From: Maridesulfovibrio sp.
GTDB lineage: Bacteria; Desulfobacterota; Desulfovibrionia; Desulfovibrionales; Desulfovibrionaceae
Assembly (NCBI RefSeq): GCF_963678865.1
Contig: NZ_OY787459.1
Span: forward strand, 2,632,501-2,696,500
Direction of reading: 5' to 3'
Length of the DNA stretch: 64,000 bases
Shown here one piece after another: positions 9,095-22,933 of this stretch; positions within the stretch are counted from its first letter, which is position 1; each line of letters begins with the position of its first letter. Both the position numbers and the translations under genes were made by a program. The notes below the pieces were generated by a model. The model had not been told where the DNA came from. It searched no databases and saw only the letters and a program-made list of their open reading frames with translations.

Positions 9095-9436
9095 TGGAAA
9101 GACTCCGTTTGAAATTATGTTTGGGCTAGCCTGACTCAACTATTCCGCGATTCAAAAGTAATGCTTTGGGCAGGGACGCCCTGTCTCTTTGTGTATAGAG
9201 CCAGACGAGCAAAGATTGTGGCTTAAATAGCCCTTGATTGCAATTTTATTTTTTTCATGAGGTTGATATTATTCTGCGGGATAAAAGCGTTTTAGGGACG
9301 AATATGCCTTGGCTTAAGCTATATAATAATGTATAGGAAGAACAGGTCGCGGGGGTTGGAAAAAATCAGTTTTGTTTTGTTTTATTTTACCATTATTTCA
9401 AATACTTAAAACACCCCAAAAAAATATATTATTCAC
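9095..9436. other. AT-rich intergenic region upstream of dnaA, possible origin region
   Basis: This 340-bp gap separates two divergently transcribed genes, DUF39 and dnaA. It holds a small GC hairpin, GGGCAGGGACGCCCTG (9171-9186), then T-rich and A-rich tracts (9240-9430) with runs such as TTTTGTTTTGTTTTATTTT. The only DnaA-box-like word is TTATTCACG at about 9430, one mismatch from TTATNCACA. The position beside dnaA-dnaN-gyrB makes an origin possible, but box clustering is absent, so I rate it low. Confidence 0.3.
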
Positions 9437-10740
9437 GTGAAAGAAGCACTGAGAAATCACCTTTCAAATTCATGCTCAGAATCCGAGCTAACGCGCTGGT
9501 TTGACCCGATAAATATCAACATTTCCGAAGAAAACGGAGAAGTTGTAGTTACATTTCCGCACGCTTTTTTCGGACAGTGGTTCAAATCGAGCATTCAGGA
9601 CCGTTTTGAGGAACAACTGGGCCAGTTTCTGGCAGCGGTTTTTCAGTTTCCTATTCCAACAACGGCTTAAACCAGACAACGGTTCAGGAACAACCGGTAA
9701 GCATCAAGAAAATCGACTTTCCATTCGGGCACAACTTTACCTTTGAAAACTTTCTGATCAGCAAGAAAAACTACTTCCCGCTGGCTTCGGCTAAGGAAGT
9801 CACACGTGTCGAGAATGTTTCCTTCAACCCATTTGTCATCTGCGGCAAGAGCGGTTCAGGTAAATCTCACCTCTTAAAAGCAATTGCGAATGAAATCTGT
9901 AAAAAGGTGGACAGGGAAAAAGTATTTCTCGGCAACGTTGATGACGTGCAGAATATTTATTCTGTCCGGTTTGGCGGTGATGTTATTCGCGCAAGAAATT
10001 ATTTCTTTGATTTCGAGTATTTTTTTCTTGATGACCTTAAGCAGATCAAAAAATACGAACACCTGCAGCAGGAACTTATCTCCATTTTCAACAACTTTTA
10101 TGAACATGGAAAACAGATGGTATTCAGCTGCTCGGACAAGCTGGCTTCATACGACTTTTTGAATAAGAACCTGAAATCAAGATTGGAATGGGGGTTGATA
10201 GTCACCCTGAAAAGACCGGATCTTGAGATCAGGGCAAAGTATGTGCAGAAGCAGTGCAAACTCAAGAAACTGCCCTTGAGCAAAGACCAGATCCTGACCC
10301 TTTCCCAACGCTTTCAGGATTTCAGGTATCTGCAAGGCATCATCATCAAACTTTCAGCATTCCGTGAACTTGTACGCAAGAACATGGATGACCGGGATTT
10401 TGAACACATCCTGAGTAACACGGAAGAAAAGGCCGACGAGACTCTGACTCCGGAATACGTGATCGAGTCAGTTGCCTCCCACTTCAACCTCAAACCTTCC
10501 GACCTTACAGGGAGTAAAAGGCACAAAATGACCGCCCATGCACGACAGGTGGCCATGTACCTTTGCCGGGAACTTTTAGGCATATCCTATCCCGCCCTTG
10601 GCCGGACTTTTGGAGGAAAAGACCACTCCACTGTTCTTTATTCCGTAAAAAAAATTCAAGAATTACAAAGTGATGATAAGGTTTTGAAAAGACTGTTGAT
10701 AGACTTGAAGAATAAGTGTCTTTTGCGTGTCTCAAACTAG
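9437..10740 (+). CDS. dnaA: Chromosomal replication initiator DnaA, divergent, interrupted by a -1 frameshift
   Basis: Read as one gene with a -1 shift between 9608 and 9670 it gives about 434 residues with all DnaA parts. Domain I has WFDP and TFPHAFFGQWF. The AAA+ domain has Walker A GKSGSGKSH (instead of the usual GGVGLGKTH), Walker B FFLDDL, and arginine-finger region SRLEWGL. Domain IV has the DnaA signature RQVAMYLCREL and GGKDHSTVLYSVKKI. Frame 2 stops at 9668-9670, and frame 1 is open only after a stop at 9607. As the sequence stands, two fragments result: 77 residues from 9437, and an AAA+/DNA-binding part. dnaN follows 134 bp later. Error, real mutation or programmed shift cannot be told apart here. 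Confidence 0.85.
9608..9670 (+). other. Frameshift window in dnaA
   Basis: This is the only interval in which the two dnaA reading frames are both open. The most natural repair is one extra T in the five-T run at 9639-9643, or a -1 slip on the TTT codon there. A slip at the CTG/GGC junction at 9629-9633 also joins FL to GSGFSVSYSNN. No canonical X-XXY-YYZ slippery heptamer is in phase. Confidence 0.7.
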
Positions 10741-10874
10741 ACAAGTTCAAAAACCGTGTCACTTTGTTACTTAAATACGACACTGAATGTCTAAAAATAA
10801 ACCTTTTATTTTAATGGTTTACCTTAAAAAGAAACATAAGAACCGACCTAATAACAAAAACAAGGAGAATATAT

Positions 10875-14434
<3,560 letters not shown>

Positions 14435-14446
14435 TTCGGAGAAATA

Positions 14447-16891
14447 ATGTCTCAAATTACGATTGAAGAAGAGCTTAAGAAATCGTACCTGGAGTACTCC
14501 TTAAGCGTAATTATAGGCCGTGCGATCCCTGATGTCAGGGACGGGCTGAAGCCTGTACACAGGCGTATTCTTTACGCCATGCATGAGCTTGGGAACACCT
14601 ACAACAGGGCTTACAAGAAATCTGCCCGTGTTGTCGGTGACGTAATCGGTAAATATCACCCCCACGGTGACTCTGCTGTTTACGATGCTTTGGTCCGTAT
14701 GGCGCAGGAATTCTCCATGCGCGACCCGCTTGTTGACGGTCAGGGTAACTTCGGTTCCATTGACGGCGACGCTGCGGCGGCTATGCGTTATACCGAAGCA
14801 AGGATGTCCAAACTCAGTTCCGAGTTTCTGGCCGACCTTGAGAAAAAGACTGTCGATTTCCGCGACAACTACGATAACTCCCTGCAGGAACCGTCAGTCC
14901 TGCCCACAAAGGTGCCCAACCTGCTGCTGAACGGTACTTCCGGTATTGCGGTCGGTATGGCCACCAATATACCGCCCCACAACCTCGGTGAGCTGATCAA
15001 TGGTACCATGCATCTGCTTGATAATCCCGAGTGTGAAATTGAAGACTTAATGGACTATATCAAAGGTCCTGACTTTCCTACCGGAGCACTTTGTTTCGGA
15101 GGTAAGGGTCTTCGTGAGGCTTATCTGACCGGTCGAGGCTCCATCAAAATTCGCGGTGTTGTGAACATTGAGGAGAAAAGTAACGGCCGCCAGTCAATTG
15201 TTATCACCGAGATTCCCTACGCACTGAACAAATCCAGCATGGTTGAGAAAATTGCCCAGCTGGTTGGTGAAGGTAAGATCGAAGGTGTTTCCGACCTGCG
15301 TGATGAATCCGACCGAAAAGGTATCCGCGTTGTTGTTGACCTGAAGAAGGGCGCTATCGCGGACATCATCATCAACTCACTGTATAAATTCACACAGCTG
15401 GAGCAGAGCTTCGGCATTAACATGATGGCCGTTAATGCCAACCGTCCGCAGCTCATGAACCTGAAGCAGATTCTGGTTGCATTTCTGGAGCACCGCCGCG
15501 AAGTCATCATCCGCCGTACCCGCTTCGATCTGGATAAATGCGAAAAGCGTGCTCACATTCTCGAAGGTCTGCGTATCGCACTGGATAACATCGATGAAGT
15601 TGTCAGGATTATCCGGGCTTCCAAAAACGGTGATGACGCGCGTATAGCTTTGATGGACCGTTTTGAGCTTTCCAAGGTACAGGCTCAGGCAATCCTTGAC
15701 ATGCGCCTGCAGAGACTGACCAACCTTGAGCATGAAAAGCTGCTTGAAGAGTATGCTGAAATTCTCAAGAAGATTGAATACTTCAAGTCCATCCTTGCCA
15801 ACGAGGAAGTTCTGAAAGGTGTTATCCGTGACGAGCTGGTTGAGATCAAAGACAATTACGCCACTGAGCGTAAAACCGTGCTCATGGATCAAAACCCCGA
15901 TGATATCGACATCGAAGATCTGATCCCTGATGACGATGCTGTTATCACCCTTTCCAGACGCGGTTACATCAAGCGTACTCCGCTTTCCAATTACCAGAAG
16001 CAGAAACGCGGCGGTAAGGGTATTGCAGGTGTTCAGACCAAGGATGGGGATTTTATCCACACCTTCCTGACCACCTCAAACCATCAATACCTGCTGCTCT
16101 TCACTTCCAAGGGTAAGATGTTCAAGATCAAGGTTCATCAGGTTCCTGAAGCAAGCCGCATCGCCCGTGGCGCGCATATCGCCAACCTGCTGCCCCTTGA
16201 AAAGGACGAAACCATTGCCACCGCAATGACCATGCGCGAATTTGAAGAGGAATGCTTCTTCCTGTTCGTAACCAAGAGCGGTATGGTTAAACGTTCTTCC
16301 ATCGCCCTCTACCGTAACTGCCGCCAGTCCGGTATCCGTGCTGTGGCCTTGAAAGACGGTGATGAGCTGATCACAGTAAAAGAAGTCAGTGCCGATTCAC
16401 AGGCCGTACTGGTCACCAGAAACGGTACTTCCATTCGTTTCAGCTGTCAGGATGCAAGATCTATGGGCCGCGTGGCCAGCGGTGTTAAGGGAATCGCCCT
16501 GCGTCCCGGAGACGAGGTTGTTTCCGGAGTTGTGACCGGTGAAGAAGAGCGCGTGCAACTGCTGACTGTATCCGAGGGCGGATACGGTAAACGGACTGAT
16601 ATTGAGCAGCACCGTTTACAGACCCGCGGCGGTAAAGGAATCATCAGCATGAGGGTGACCACCAAGACCGGCAAGGTGCTCGGTTCAATCATGGTTTCCC
16701 CTGATGATGAAGTTGTGCTGCTTACCTCCGCCAACAAGATTATCCGTATGGGTGTGAAAGACGTTTCCCTCGTGGGACGCGCTACTCAGGGAGTAAGGCT
16801 TGTGCGCATGGATGACGGCGACCAGGTTGTAGGTTTTGACCTTGTTCAGGAAGACACTTCCGAATCCGAAGGTGAAGAATCCGCATCATGA
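14447..16891 (+). CDS. gyrA: DNA gyrase subunit A
   Basis: An 814-residue DNA-cleavage subunit. The quinolone-resistance region [17 protein letters not shown] has the wild-type serine and aspartate at the positions equivalent to Ser83/Asp87 of E. coli. The catalytic tyrosine is in [11 protein letters not shown] near residue 120. The C-terminal beta-pinwheel contains the GyrA box QKRGGKG. The acidic tail [10 protein letters not shown] is usual for gyrase A. Its end overlaps the next gene by 4 bp (ATGA). Confidence 0.98.
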   Translation: MSQITIEEELKKSYLEYSLSVIIGRAIPDVRDGLKPVHRRILYAMHELGNTYNRAYKKSARVVGDVIGKYHPHGDSAVYDALVRMAQEFSMRDPLVDGQGNFGSIDGDAAAAMRYTEARMSKLSSEFLADLEKKTVDFRDNYDNSLQEPSVLPTKVPNLLLNGTSGIAVGMATNIPPHNLGELINGTMHLLDNPECEIEDLMDYIKGPDFPTGALCFGGKGLREAYLTGRGSIKIRGVVNIEEKSNGRQSIVITEIPYALNKSSMVEKIAQLVGEGKIEGVSDLRDESDRKGIRVVVDLKKGAIADIIINSLYKFTQLEQSFGINMMAVNANRPQLMNLKQILVAFLEHRREVIIRRTRFDLDKCEKRAHILEGLRIALDNIDEVVRIIRASKNGDDARIALMDRFELSKVQAQAILDMRLQRLTNLEHEKLLEEYAEILKKIEYFKSILANEEVLKGVIRDELVEIKDNYATERKTVLMDQNPDDIDIEDLIPDDDAVITLSRRGYIKRTPLSNYQKQKRGGKGIAGVQTKDGDFIHTFLTTSNHQYLLLFTSKGKMFKIKVHQVPEASRIARGAHIANLLPLEKDETIATAMTMREFEEECFFLFVTKSGMVKRSSIALYRNCRQSGIRAVALKDGDELITVKEVSADSQAVLVTRNGTSIRFSCQDARSMGRVASGVKGIALRPGDEVVSGVVTGEEERVQLLTVSEGGYGKRTDIEQHRLQTRGGKGIISMRVTTKTGKVLGSIMVSPDDEVVLLTSANKIIRMGVKDVSLVGRATQGVRLVRMDDGDQVVGFDLVQEDTSESEGEESAS

Positions 16892-17676
16892 AAAGATGTT
16901 TGATCATAATTATCGCATCCCTGCTGTTAATGCTGCAGGGGTGCGATAAACCTGACAATAGTAAATCAAAAGTTATAGATAAGGCTCGTGGTAATTTCAT
17001 CAGCGGGTTTTATGCTGATTCCGAAAAAGGGTTTGAAAGATACCTGCAGGATAATCCGCAAGGTGAATATCGCCTTGAGGCTTGGGATTATCTGGTTAAA
17101 ATTGCAGCTGAAGTGCGCCATGACAGTGACCGCGGAGCGGCGATTCTGGAAGCCATGTATCTTGAGTTCGGGCATAACCCGGAACTGGCGGCTAAACTTA
17201 AGTGCCAACTGGCTGAAATGTATATTCGCAGCGGACAGTATAAGACCGCTGTAGAGGCACTTGAAAAGAGTCTTGAATTTCCCGATCAGCCGCAGAACCA
17301 GCTGGATTCAACACGAACCATGTTGGCTGAGACATTCCGCAAACTCAGAAATTATGATCTCGCAATTTACACTTATGCAGATATAAGCAAAACCACTGAG
17401 AATAAGGCAACAAGAGCCCGGGCACTATTTGAAATGGCCCACACCCTGACCCTTATCCAAGCTTGGGAACGGGCTGAATCAGAGCTCGAAAAATTGATTA
17501 AAATGGACGGCGTTCCTGAAGAAATACAGGCCGAAGCGGTCTTTGTGCTCGCAGATATTTATGAACATCGCCACGATTACAAGCGTGCTGCTGATCTTCT
17601 GGAAACAATTGTAGATACTTATCCAAATCCTAACGTGGTTAGGTATAAGCTGGATTATTTGAAGGAAAGATTTTGA
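16888..17676 (+). CDS. TPR-repeat lipoprotein
   Basis: A 262-residue envelope protein. The N-terminus [19 protein letters not shown] is a lipoprotein signal with lipobox LQGC (Cys19). The rest is all helical, with tetratricopeptide-like repeats (about residues 30-260; for example [19 protein letters not shown] and [18 protein letters not shown]). It overlaps gyrA by 4 bp and is therefore the last gene of the dnaN-gyrB-gyrA transcript. A gene of this kind sits at the same place in other Desulfovibrio genomes (from memory). The function is unknown; a periplasmic scaffold role is inferred. Confidence 0.85.
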   Translation: MKRCLIIIIASLLLMLQGCDKPDNSKSKVIDKARGNFISGFYADSEKGFERYLQDNPQGEYRLEAWDYLVKIAAEVRHDSDRGAAILEAMYLEFGHNPELAAKLKCQLAEMYIRSGQYKTAVEALEKSLEFPDQPQNQLDSTRTMLAETFRKLRNYDLAIYTYADISKTTENKATRARALFEMAHTLTLIQAWERAESELEKLIKMDGVPEEIQAEAVFVLADIYEHRHDYKRAADLLETIVDTYPNPNVVRYKLDYLKERF

Positions 17677-17703
17677 CCTGTTTTTATCCAGTAAACATTA
17701 AGA

Positions 17704-17732
17704 GCAGTTATTCGGAAATTCCGAATAACTGC
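17704..17732 (+). terminator. Hairpin after the gyrA operon
   Basis: A perfect 13-bp stem, GCAGTTATTCGGA/TCCGAATAACTGC, lies 28 bp after the lipoprotein stop. The T-tail is poor, so termination may be partial. Confidence 0.5.
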
Positions 17733-17837
17733 TAAATCTCAATTCCAAATCACTCCGCAGTAAATCTCCCAAAACAGAAACCACCACTGAACAATTGCCC
17801 GGCTGAAACTGATGTCGAAAAAAACAGATTATGCACT

Positions 17838-17871
17838 AAAAAAGTAGGTACCCTTCGGAGCCTACTTTTTT
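17838..17871. terminator. Bidirectional terminator
   Basis: The stem AAAAAGTAGG/CCTACTTTTT with a GTACCCTTCGGAG-containing loop region and a T7 run. It abuts the stop codon of the convergent minus-strand gene. Confidence 0.75.
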
Positions 17872-18971
17872 TATTCTTCAAAATCATAAACTGTGTAGCT
17901 GCTCATCAATTCAAGCATGACGAAAATGCTGGTATTTTCCCGGATACAGGTGGCGGCATCGATGATCATTTTTTGCTTGATAGCGAAGTCATCAAGCGCG
18001 GCTTTTTTGCGTGCAGAAATAATACGACCAGCATACTCAGGATTCATCTGAGTAGAACTTATCGATAGCCCTTTTGTGAAAAAGTGTATGTTTGATTGAC
18101 TGACAAGCTTTTCTATCCCGTGCATTCCAAGATCATCATGAAGCAGCTTGAGTTTGAAAAGAGACATGGCAATGTCTTCTGCCGGGAGTTGATCTTTTAT
18201 TGCAGGAAGGAGCAGTAGGGGGCCGTTTTCAAGCAGCATGTCCTGCATTTTTTCATCTTGAAAATGCTCCGCAAGCGCGGCGGCAAAATCACGGTTACTA
18301 ACTCTGGTAATTAATTGCAGAAGGAATGTTTCAATGAGATTTAGGATCAGCCTGTATTCATCCAGAGTAGAAATCCTTATTTCATATGTTTTATCAATAA
18401 ATTCAGTGTATTTTAAATCATCAATTGAATGGGCAAATATTCTGGCACTGAAATCGTCCTCCAATCTTTCAAGTATTATATTTTCAACTTGAGACCTTTT
18501 ACCGAAAATGGATTTGATATTTTTAGCAGCCAGATTCCACCATGAGATCAGGTCGTGAATATCATTATGGTAGAAATTGAAGCGGGGAAGGGTGTCGGAA
18601 AAGTCACTCAATTCTTGCGCAGTATTTAGGAATGATTCATCAATGATTATTTCAGGAATTTTTATTTTCCCGGCTTCCTTAAGATCCTGAACCCGGTCCA
18701 TTAGATTTTCGCAGGTCTTTTCGAACCGCGAATAGGAAATTTTTAGTTGGCCGTTTTCAAACTTATCGATAATTAATTTTATTTTATCTGCACGGATTAT
18801 ATTGAAATTTTCAATTACTTTTGACCTAACTTCATCCGAAAGAAGAATAATAATTTTTGACGCTGTAGCATTACTGACTTCATGATTGAAAATTTCCTGC
18901 AGGCAGAAATCAGGAAGCAGGCCAAGGGAATCCAGTTTGTACTGTTCACTGAGTGATGAAATGTCAGACAC
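17871..18971 (-). CDS. Hypothetical protein
   Basis: A 366-residue, mostly alpha-helical, acidic cytoplasmic protein with no signal peptide or membrane span. I do not recognise a family. Repeated short helical units rich in Leu, Ile and Asp, such as FNFYHNDIHDLISWWNLAAK and FAHSIDDLKYTEFIDKTYEI, suggest a helical-bundle scaffold. It starts with GTG, preceded by CAGGAG at 6-7 bp spacing, which decides the start. It is monocistronic, 90 bp after ilvD on the same strand. Confidence 0.65.
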   Translation of the reverse strand: MSDISSLSEQYKLDSLGLLPDFCLQEIFNHEVSNATASKIIILLSDEVRSKVIENFNIIRADKIKLIIDKFENGQLKISYSRFEKTCENLMDRVQDLKEAGKIKIPEIIIDESFLNTAQELSDFSDTLPRFNFYHNDIHDLISWWNLAAKNIKSIFGKRSQVENIILERLEDDFSARIFAHSIDDLKYTEFIDKTYEIRISTLDEYRLILNLIETFLLQLITRVSNRDFAAALAEHFQDEKMQDMLLENGPLLLLPAIKDQLPAEDIAMSLFKLKLLHDDLGMHGIEKLVSQSNIHFFTKGLSISSTQMNPEYAGRIISARKKAALDDFAIKQKMIIDAATCIRENTSIFVMLELMSSYTVYDFEE

Positions 18972-19061
18972 GGATTACTCCTGCGGATAGAGCGTAAAGA
19001 GTATTGTTAGTTCTATGTGGCCCGGAGAGAGAATGACTTCCCCCTCCGGGTATTTAATATC

Positions 19062-20729
19062 TTACTTTTTATAGATAGCACCGGTTGATGCTGAAGTTAC
19101 ATTCTGGCTGTAACGCTTGAGGAATGCGGAAGGCATTTCCTTTTCAATGGGTTTGAATTCAGCACGGCGTTTTTCGAGTTCAGCTTCATCGAGTTTCACA
19201 TTAATGGAACGTCCGGGGATATCAATTTCAATTATATCTCCGGTCTGGACAAGCCCGATGGCACCGCCGGAAGCAGCTTCAGGTGAAACATGACCTATTG
19301 CAGCGCCGCGGGTACCGCCGGAGAATCTTCCGTCGGTGATCAGAGCTACATCAGCGCCCAATCCCATCCCAGCAATGGCGGAGGTGGGGGTCAGCATTTC
19401 GCGCATACCGGGTCCGCCCTTAGGTCCTTCATAAAGAATTACAACGGCATCACCTTTGACGATTTTGTTGCCGAGGATAGCTTCAACAGCTTCTTCCTCG
19501 GAATTGAAAACCTTGGCGTTGCAGGTGCGTTTCATCATTTCAGGTGCTACAGCGGACTGCTTAACTACGCAGCCGTCTTCAGCAATATTACCGAACAGAA
19601 CAGCGATGCCGCCTTCTTTGGAATAGGGATCATCAATCGGGCGAACAATGTTGTGGTCAGTGATTCCGGCATTAAGTTCTTTGAGGTTTTCACCAACTGT
19701 TTTGCCGGTAACGGTCATGGGATCAAGGTCAATGCGACCTGATTTGGAAAGTTCAGCCATTACGCCCTGAATGCCGCCAGCCGCGTTCAAATCTTCAATA
19801 TGGTTTGGACCGGCAGGTGAAAGTTTGCACAGGTTAGGGGTATTGCGGCTGATTTCATCGAAAACAGTCAGGTCCAGCTTGAGTCCTGCTTCATTGAAGA
19901 TGGCTGGCAGGTGCAGCACTGTGTTGGTGGAGCAGCCGAGAGCCATGTCCATGGTTACCGCGTTCTTGAGGCTTTTCTCAGTAACGATGTCGCGCGGTTT
20001 GATATCCTTTTCAAGCAGGGTCATGATCTGGGCTCCTGCTGCCTTGGCAAGACGGGTACGTTCAGCCATGACAGCGGGGATTGTGCCGTTTCCGGGCAGA
20101 GCCAGACCGATAGTTTCGGACAGGCAGTTCATGGAGTTTGCGGTGAACATGCCGGAACAGGAACCGCAGGTTGGGCAGGCACTCTGTTCAAGAACGGAAA
20201 GTTCGTCTTCGGTCATACTGCCGGTCTTAACCTGTCCAACACCTTCGAATACGGTGATCAGGTCGACCTTTTTGCCGTCTTTGCGGCCTGCGAGCATGGG
20301 CCCGCCGCTGATAACGATGGTCGGGATGTTCAATCTCAGGGCAGCCATGAGCATGCCGGGAACAATCTTGTCACAGTTGGGAATGAGTACCAATGCGTCA
20401 AAGGGATGCGCTGTAGCCATAATCTCAATGGAGTCGGCAATGATTTCACGGCTGGGCAGGGAATAACGCATACCGGCATGGTTCATGGCCAGACCGTCGC
20501 AGACGCCGATGGCCGGAAATTCCATTGGTACACCGCCGGCAAGACGCACGCCGTCTTTAACCGCACGGGTGATAGTGTTCAGGTGCACATGGCCGGGAAT
20601 GATCTCGTTGGCAGCATTACAGATACCGATCAGCGGACGGTTGACTTCGTCCTTGGACATGCCCAGTGCGTAAAGCAGGGAACGATGCGGGGCTTTTTCC
20701 AGCCCTCCTGTCATTTTTTTACTTCTCAT
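19062..20729 (-). CDS. ilvD: Dihydroxy-acid dehydratase
   Basis: A 555-residue Fe-S dehydratase of branched-chain amino acid synthesis. It converts 2,3-dihydroxy-isovalerate and 2,3-dihydroxy-methylvalerate to the 2-oxo acids. Cluster-ligand cysteines are visible in [11 protein letters not shown] and [18 protein letters not shown]. Other family blocks are [29 protein letters not shown] and [20 protein letters not shown]. Normal length. ATG start with GAGGAAAC about 9 bp upstream. Stands alone, apart from other ilv genes. Confidence 0.97.
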   Translation of the reverse strand: MRSKKMTGGLEKAPHRSLLYALGMSKDEVNRPLIGICNAANEIIPGHVHLNTITRAVKDGVRLAGGVPMEFPAIGVCDGLAMNHAGMRYSLPSREIIADSIEIMATAHPFDALVLIPNCDKIVPGMLMAALRLNIPTIVISGGPMLAGRKDGKKVDLITVFEGVGQVKTGSMTEDELSVLEQSACPTCGSCSGMFTANSMNCLSETIGLALPGNGTIPAVMAERTRLAKAAGAQIMTLLEKDIKPRDIVTEKSLKNAVTMDMALGCSTNTVLHLPAIFNEAGLKLDLTVFDEISRNTPNLCKLSPAGPNHIEDLNAAGGIQGVMAELSKSGRIDLDPMTVTGKTVGENLKELNAGITDHNIVRPIDDPYSKEGGIAVLFGNIAEDGCVVKQSAVAPEMMKRTCNAKVFNSEEEAVEAILGNKIVKGDAVVILYEGPKGGPGMREMLTPTSAIAGMGLGADVALITDGRFSGGTRGAAIGHVSPEAASGGAIGLVQTGDIIEIDIPGRSINVKLDEAELEKRRAEFKPIEKEMPSAFLKRYSQNVTSASTGAIYKK

Positions 20730-20751
20730 AGTGGTGTTTCCTCTATTTGGT

Positions 20752-20830
20752 ATGCCTCCGGCGGCCCTGCCGGGAGCCTTAAACCCTTTTGGGAAGGGTT
20801 TAATAATCCCAAAACTTTTTAGTTATGGTT
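20752..20830. repeat. Dispersed intergenic repeat, copy 3
   Basis: Begins GCCTCCGGCGGCCCTGCCGG and carries the hairpin AAACCCTTTT/AAGGGTTT followed by AATCCCAAAACTTTTT, in the 5' leader of ilvD. Confidence 0.65.
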
Positions 20831-20917
20831 CGGGGTTGAAGGTTTTAAATTTGTGCTTTTGGAAATTTTAAGCAAACAACGATTTTTTTGAAAAAAATTT
20901 AGTAAAGTAAACAATTA

Positions 20918-20962
20918 AGGATTCCAAAGGGGATTATCCCCTTTGGCCGCCGGAGGCGAAAT
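20918..20962. repeat. Dispersed intergenic repeat, copy 4
   Basis: The palindrome CCAAAGGGGATTATCCCCTTTGG is followed by CCGCCGGAGGCGA. It lies just beyond the ftsX stop, where on the minus strand it could act as the operon terminator. Confidence 0.6.
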
Positions 20963-20995
20963 ACGATCATATAAAAGCGCGAAAGCGCAACAGAT

Positions 20996-21883
20996 CTAAT
21001 TTTTAACAGCCACAAAGCTGCTCAGCATTCCGATTATGGTGACGGTTCCTGCCAGTATAAGGCATTGTTCGGGAGGCAGAAAGGTCAGTTTCATGAATAG
21101 CGGCGGAAAGTTCAGGGCATCTGTGAAAAATTGTTGGGCAGCGTATAGGATACCAATAGCAGTAGAACTTCCGAGCAATCCGAGCAGTGCCCCTCCGGTC
21201 AGGAGCGGAAGGCGGATAAACCATTGCTTGGCACCCACGAGATAGAGGATTTCTATTTCGTCTTTTCGGGTCATAAGCGAGAGGCGCATGGTGTTTCCGA
21301 CAACCAGAGCGACTATCAGGCCAAGAAAGCCGATTATGGGCCAGACTATGGATTCGGTCAGGCTTATCCAGCCCCTTGCAAGGTCAATCTGCAGGGGATT
21401 GTAATGCACCTTGTCCACAAAGGGAAGGGCTTTAAGGTTGTGCAACAGATCTGCAGCCCAGCGTTCATTTTCAATCCCCTGTTCAACAGAAAAGGAAAGC
21501 AAGGCAGTTGGGGGCAGCGGATTGCTGGATTCACCGAGCCATGCAAAATCACCTGTATCGCTGAGGGATTCTGAGAGTTGTTTAAGGGCATTCTCCGGAG
21601 TGAATGTCCGGATATCCTTAAGCCCGGCAATCTTTTTCAAGTCGTTCCACTGTTTTTTGTAATCTTCAGCCGGAGTATTTGAATTCCAGAAAACCTGGAT
21701 TTCAACCTGTCCTTTACTTTTGAGCAGTTCCTGATTGACGTTGTGCATGGTCAGCATGAACAGTCCGGCCATAATTGAAACCATGGTGACTGCCACAAAA
21801 GTAAATATGTTGGCCCATGGATGCAGTCCCATGTCACGGATACCGCGCCCGATGAGCCTGAAAAAAAGTGCTAACATGGGCAA
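20996..21883 (-). CDS. ftsX: Cell division protein FtsX (permease of the FtsEX complex)
   Basis: A 295-residue inner-membrane protein with one N-terminal membrane segment (about residues 24-46), a periplasmic domain (about 50-165) and three C-terminal membrane segments. The periplasmic region has the FtsX motif VEIQVFWNSNTPAED, and the end of the domain has GNTMRLSLMTRKDEIEILYL, as usual. With FtsE it activates septal cell-wall hydrolases in other bacteria. The start overlaps the ftsE end by 13 bp, so the two are translated together. No EnvC-like activator gene is adjacent. Confidence 0.93.
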   Translation of the reverse strand: MPMLALFFRLIGRGIRDMGLHPWANIFTFVAVTMVSIMAGLFMLTMHNVNQELLKSKGQVEIQVFWNSNTPAEDYKKQWNDLKKIAGLKDIRTFTPENALKQLSESLSDTGDFAWLGESSNPLPPTALLSFSVEQGIENERWAADLLHNLKALPFVDKVHYNPLQIDLARGWISLTESIVWPIIGFLGLIVALVVGNTMRLSLMTRKDEIEILYLVGAKQWFIRLPLLTGGALLGLLGSSTAIGILYAAQQFFTDALNFPPLFMKLTFLPPEQCLILAGTVTIIGMLSSFVAVKN

Positions 21884-22560
21884 AGCTCCGAGGTCAGGTA
21901 TTCCGGAGGTTCGCTTAGTTGCCCGTCTTCAAGGTGGATGATTCTGGCATCAGGCACGCAGCGCAGGATTTCACGGCTGTGGGTAGCCATGACAACTGTG
22001 GTGCCGTGGGTATGGAATTGTTTGAAGACATCCATCAAATGCAGGGACAGTTCAAAGTCGAGGTTTCCGGTTGGTTCGTCGGCTATGATTAATTTGGGAT
22101 TGACCACCATGGCCCGGGCAATGGCTACACGCTGCTGTTCGCCTCCGGAAAGGCTGCCGCATTTGGAATAACTTTTTTTTTCAAGGCCAAGGGCACGGAT
22201 GATGGCCCGGACCCGTTTGTCCACAACAGCCTTAGGCATGCTGCGTACAGTCAAAGCCAAGGATACGTTTTCATAAACGGATCTTTCGTGAAGGATTTTG
22301 AAGTCTTGAAAAACAACACCAAGTTCACGGCGCAGCATGGGAATCTGTTTGCGCTTGATGTTGTTCAGTTCGTATCCTGCAACACTTGCCTGTCCGCGGT
22401 TAAGGGGCAGAGCACCATACAGAAGACGCATGAGAGTCGTCTTCCCGGCACCGGAATGTCCGGTCAGGAAGATGAATTCCCCTTTTTGAATATGCAGGGA
22501 AATATCCTTCAGTGCCCAGTTGGAGCCGAAATTGTATGAAAGCCGGTTCAGCCGGATCAT
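21871..22560 (-). CDS. ftsE: Cell division ATP-binding protein FtsE
   Basis: A 229-residue ABC ATPase with Walker A GHSGAGKTT (about residues 35-43), Q-loop VFQDFKI, signature LSGGEQQRVAIARA, Walker B LIIADEPTGNLD and switch His in MATHS. It drives the FtsEX complex at the divisome. The gene lies 19 bp after the lipoprotein gene and overlaps ftsX, giving a three-gene operon. Confidence 0.95.
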   Translation of the reverse strand: MIRLNRLSYNFGSNWALKDISLHIQKGEFIFLTGHSGAGKTTLMRLLYGALPLNRGQASVAGYELNNIKRKQIPMLRRELGVVFQDFKILHERSVYENVSLALTVRSMPKAVVDKRVRAIIRALGLEKKSYSKCGSLSGGEQQRVAIARAMVVNPKLIIADEPTGNLDFELSLHLMDVFKQFHTHGTTVVMATHSREILRCVPDARIIHLEDGQLSEPPEYLTSELCPC

Positions 22561-22579
22561 TTAATACACCACAAAAGTG

Positions 22580-22933
22580 CTAAAATTTAACCTTCAATTT
22601 CTGCCCGTCGGAAGTGGTACAGGTACCTGTTCCTCCACCTTCAAATTCCTGAGCAGGATTCTTCAGTTTAAAATCGCAGTTCATGCTGAGTCCGTCATGG
22701 CTGAACAGGGTGACAGATTTTTCATTGAATTTCATTTCACCGCTGAAAACTGTTTCGTCAGGAAGCTGGGCTTTAACAGTATATGTTTTCAGTCCGCGCT
22801 GCTTGAAGGCTGACATTTCCACCGGACCGAGATTATCCCCGTTATCTGAAGTAACTTCGCCGTTCATTATTACAGGTGCGCAGGCAGCAAGACTGAGCAT
22901 CAGAATTGTCAAGACAAGAAATCTGTAGACCAT
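22580..22933 (-). CDS. Small lipoprotein, first gene of the ftsEX operon
   Basis: A 117-residue predicted lipoprotein: signal MVYRFLVLTILMLSLAAC with lipobox LAAC (Cys18). The body is a small beta-rich domain of about 95 residues containing a repeated G-T pattern (FEGGGTGTCTTSDGQ). No known family recognised. I choose ATG 22933 because GAGGAG lies 9 bp upstream; the longer frame to 22984 has no such site. Because it shares a transcript with ftsE-ftsX, a role in envelope or division is possible but unproven. Confidence 0.75.
   Translation of the reverse strand: MVYRFLVLTILMLSLAACAPVIMNGEVTSDNGDNLGPVEMSAFKQRGLKTYTVKAQLPDETVFSGEMKFNEKSVTLFSHDGLSMNCDFKLKNPAQEFEGGGTGTCTTSDGQKLKVKF

Noticed and set aside
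9907..10740. dnaA beginning at 9907 as a complete short gene
   Set aside because: The frame is open and DnaA-like upstream to about 9610, including the Walker A motif, so 9907 is internal.
15377..16060. Minus-strand frame of 227 codons opposite gyrA
   Set aside because: Antisense shadow of a conserved gene.
19911..20822. Plus-strand frame of 303 codons opposite ilvD
   Set aside because: Antisense shadow of ilvD; composition is not protein-like.
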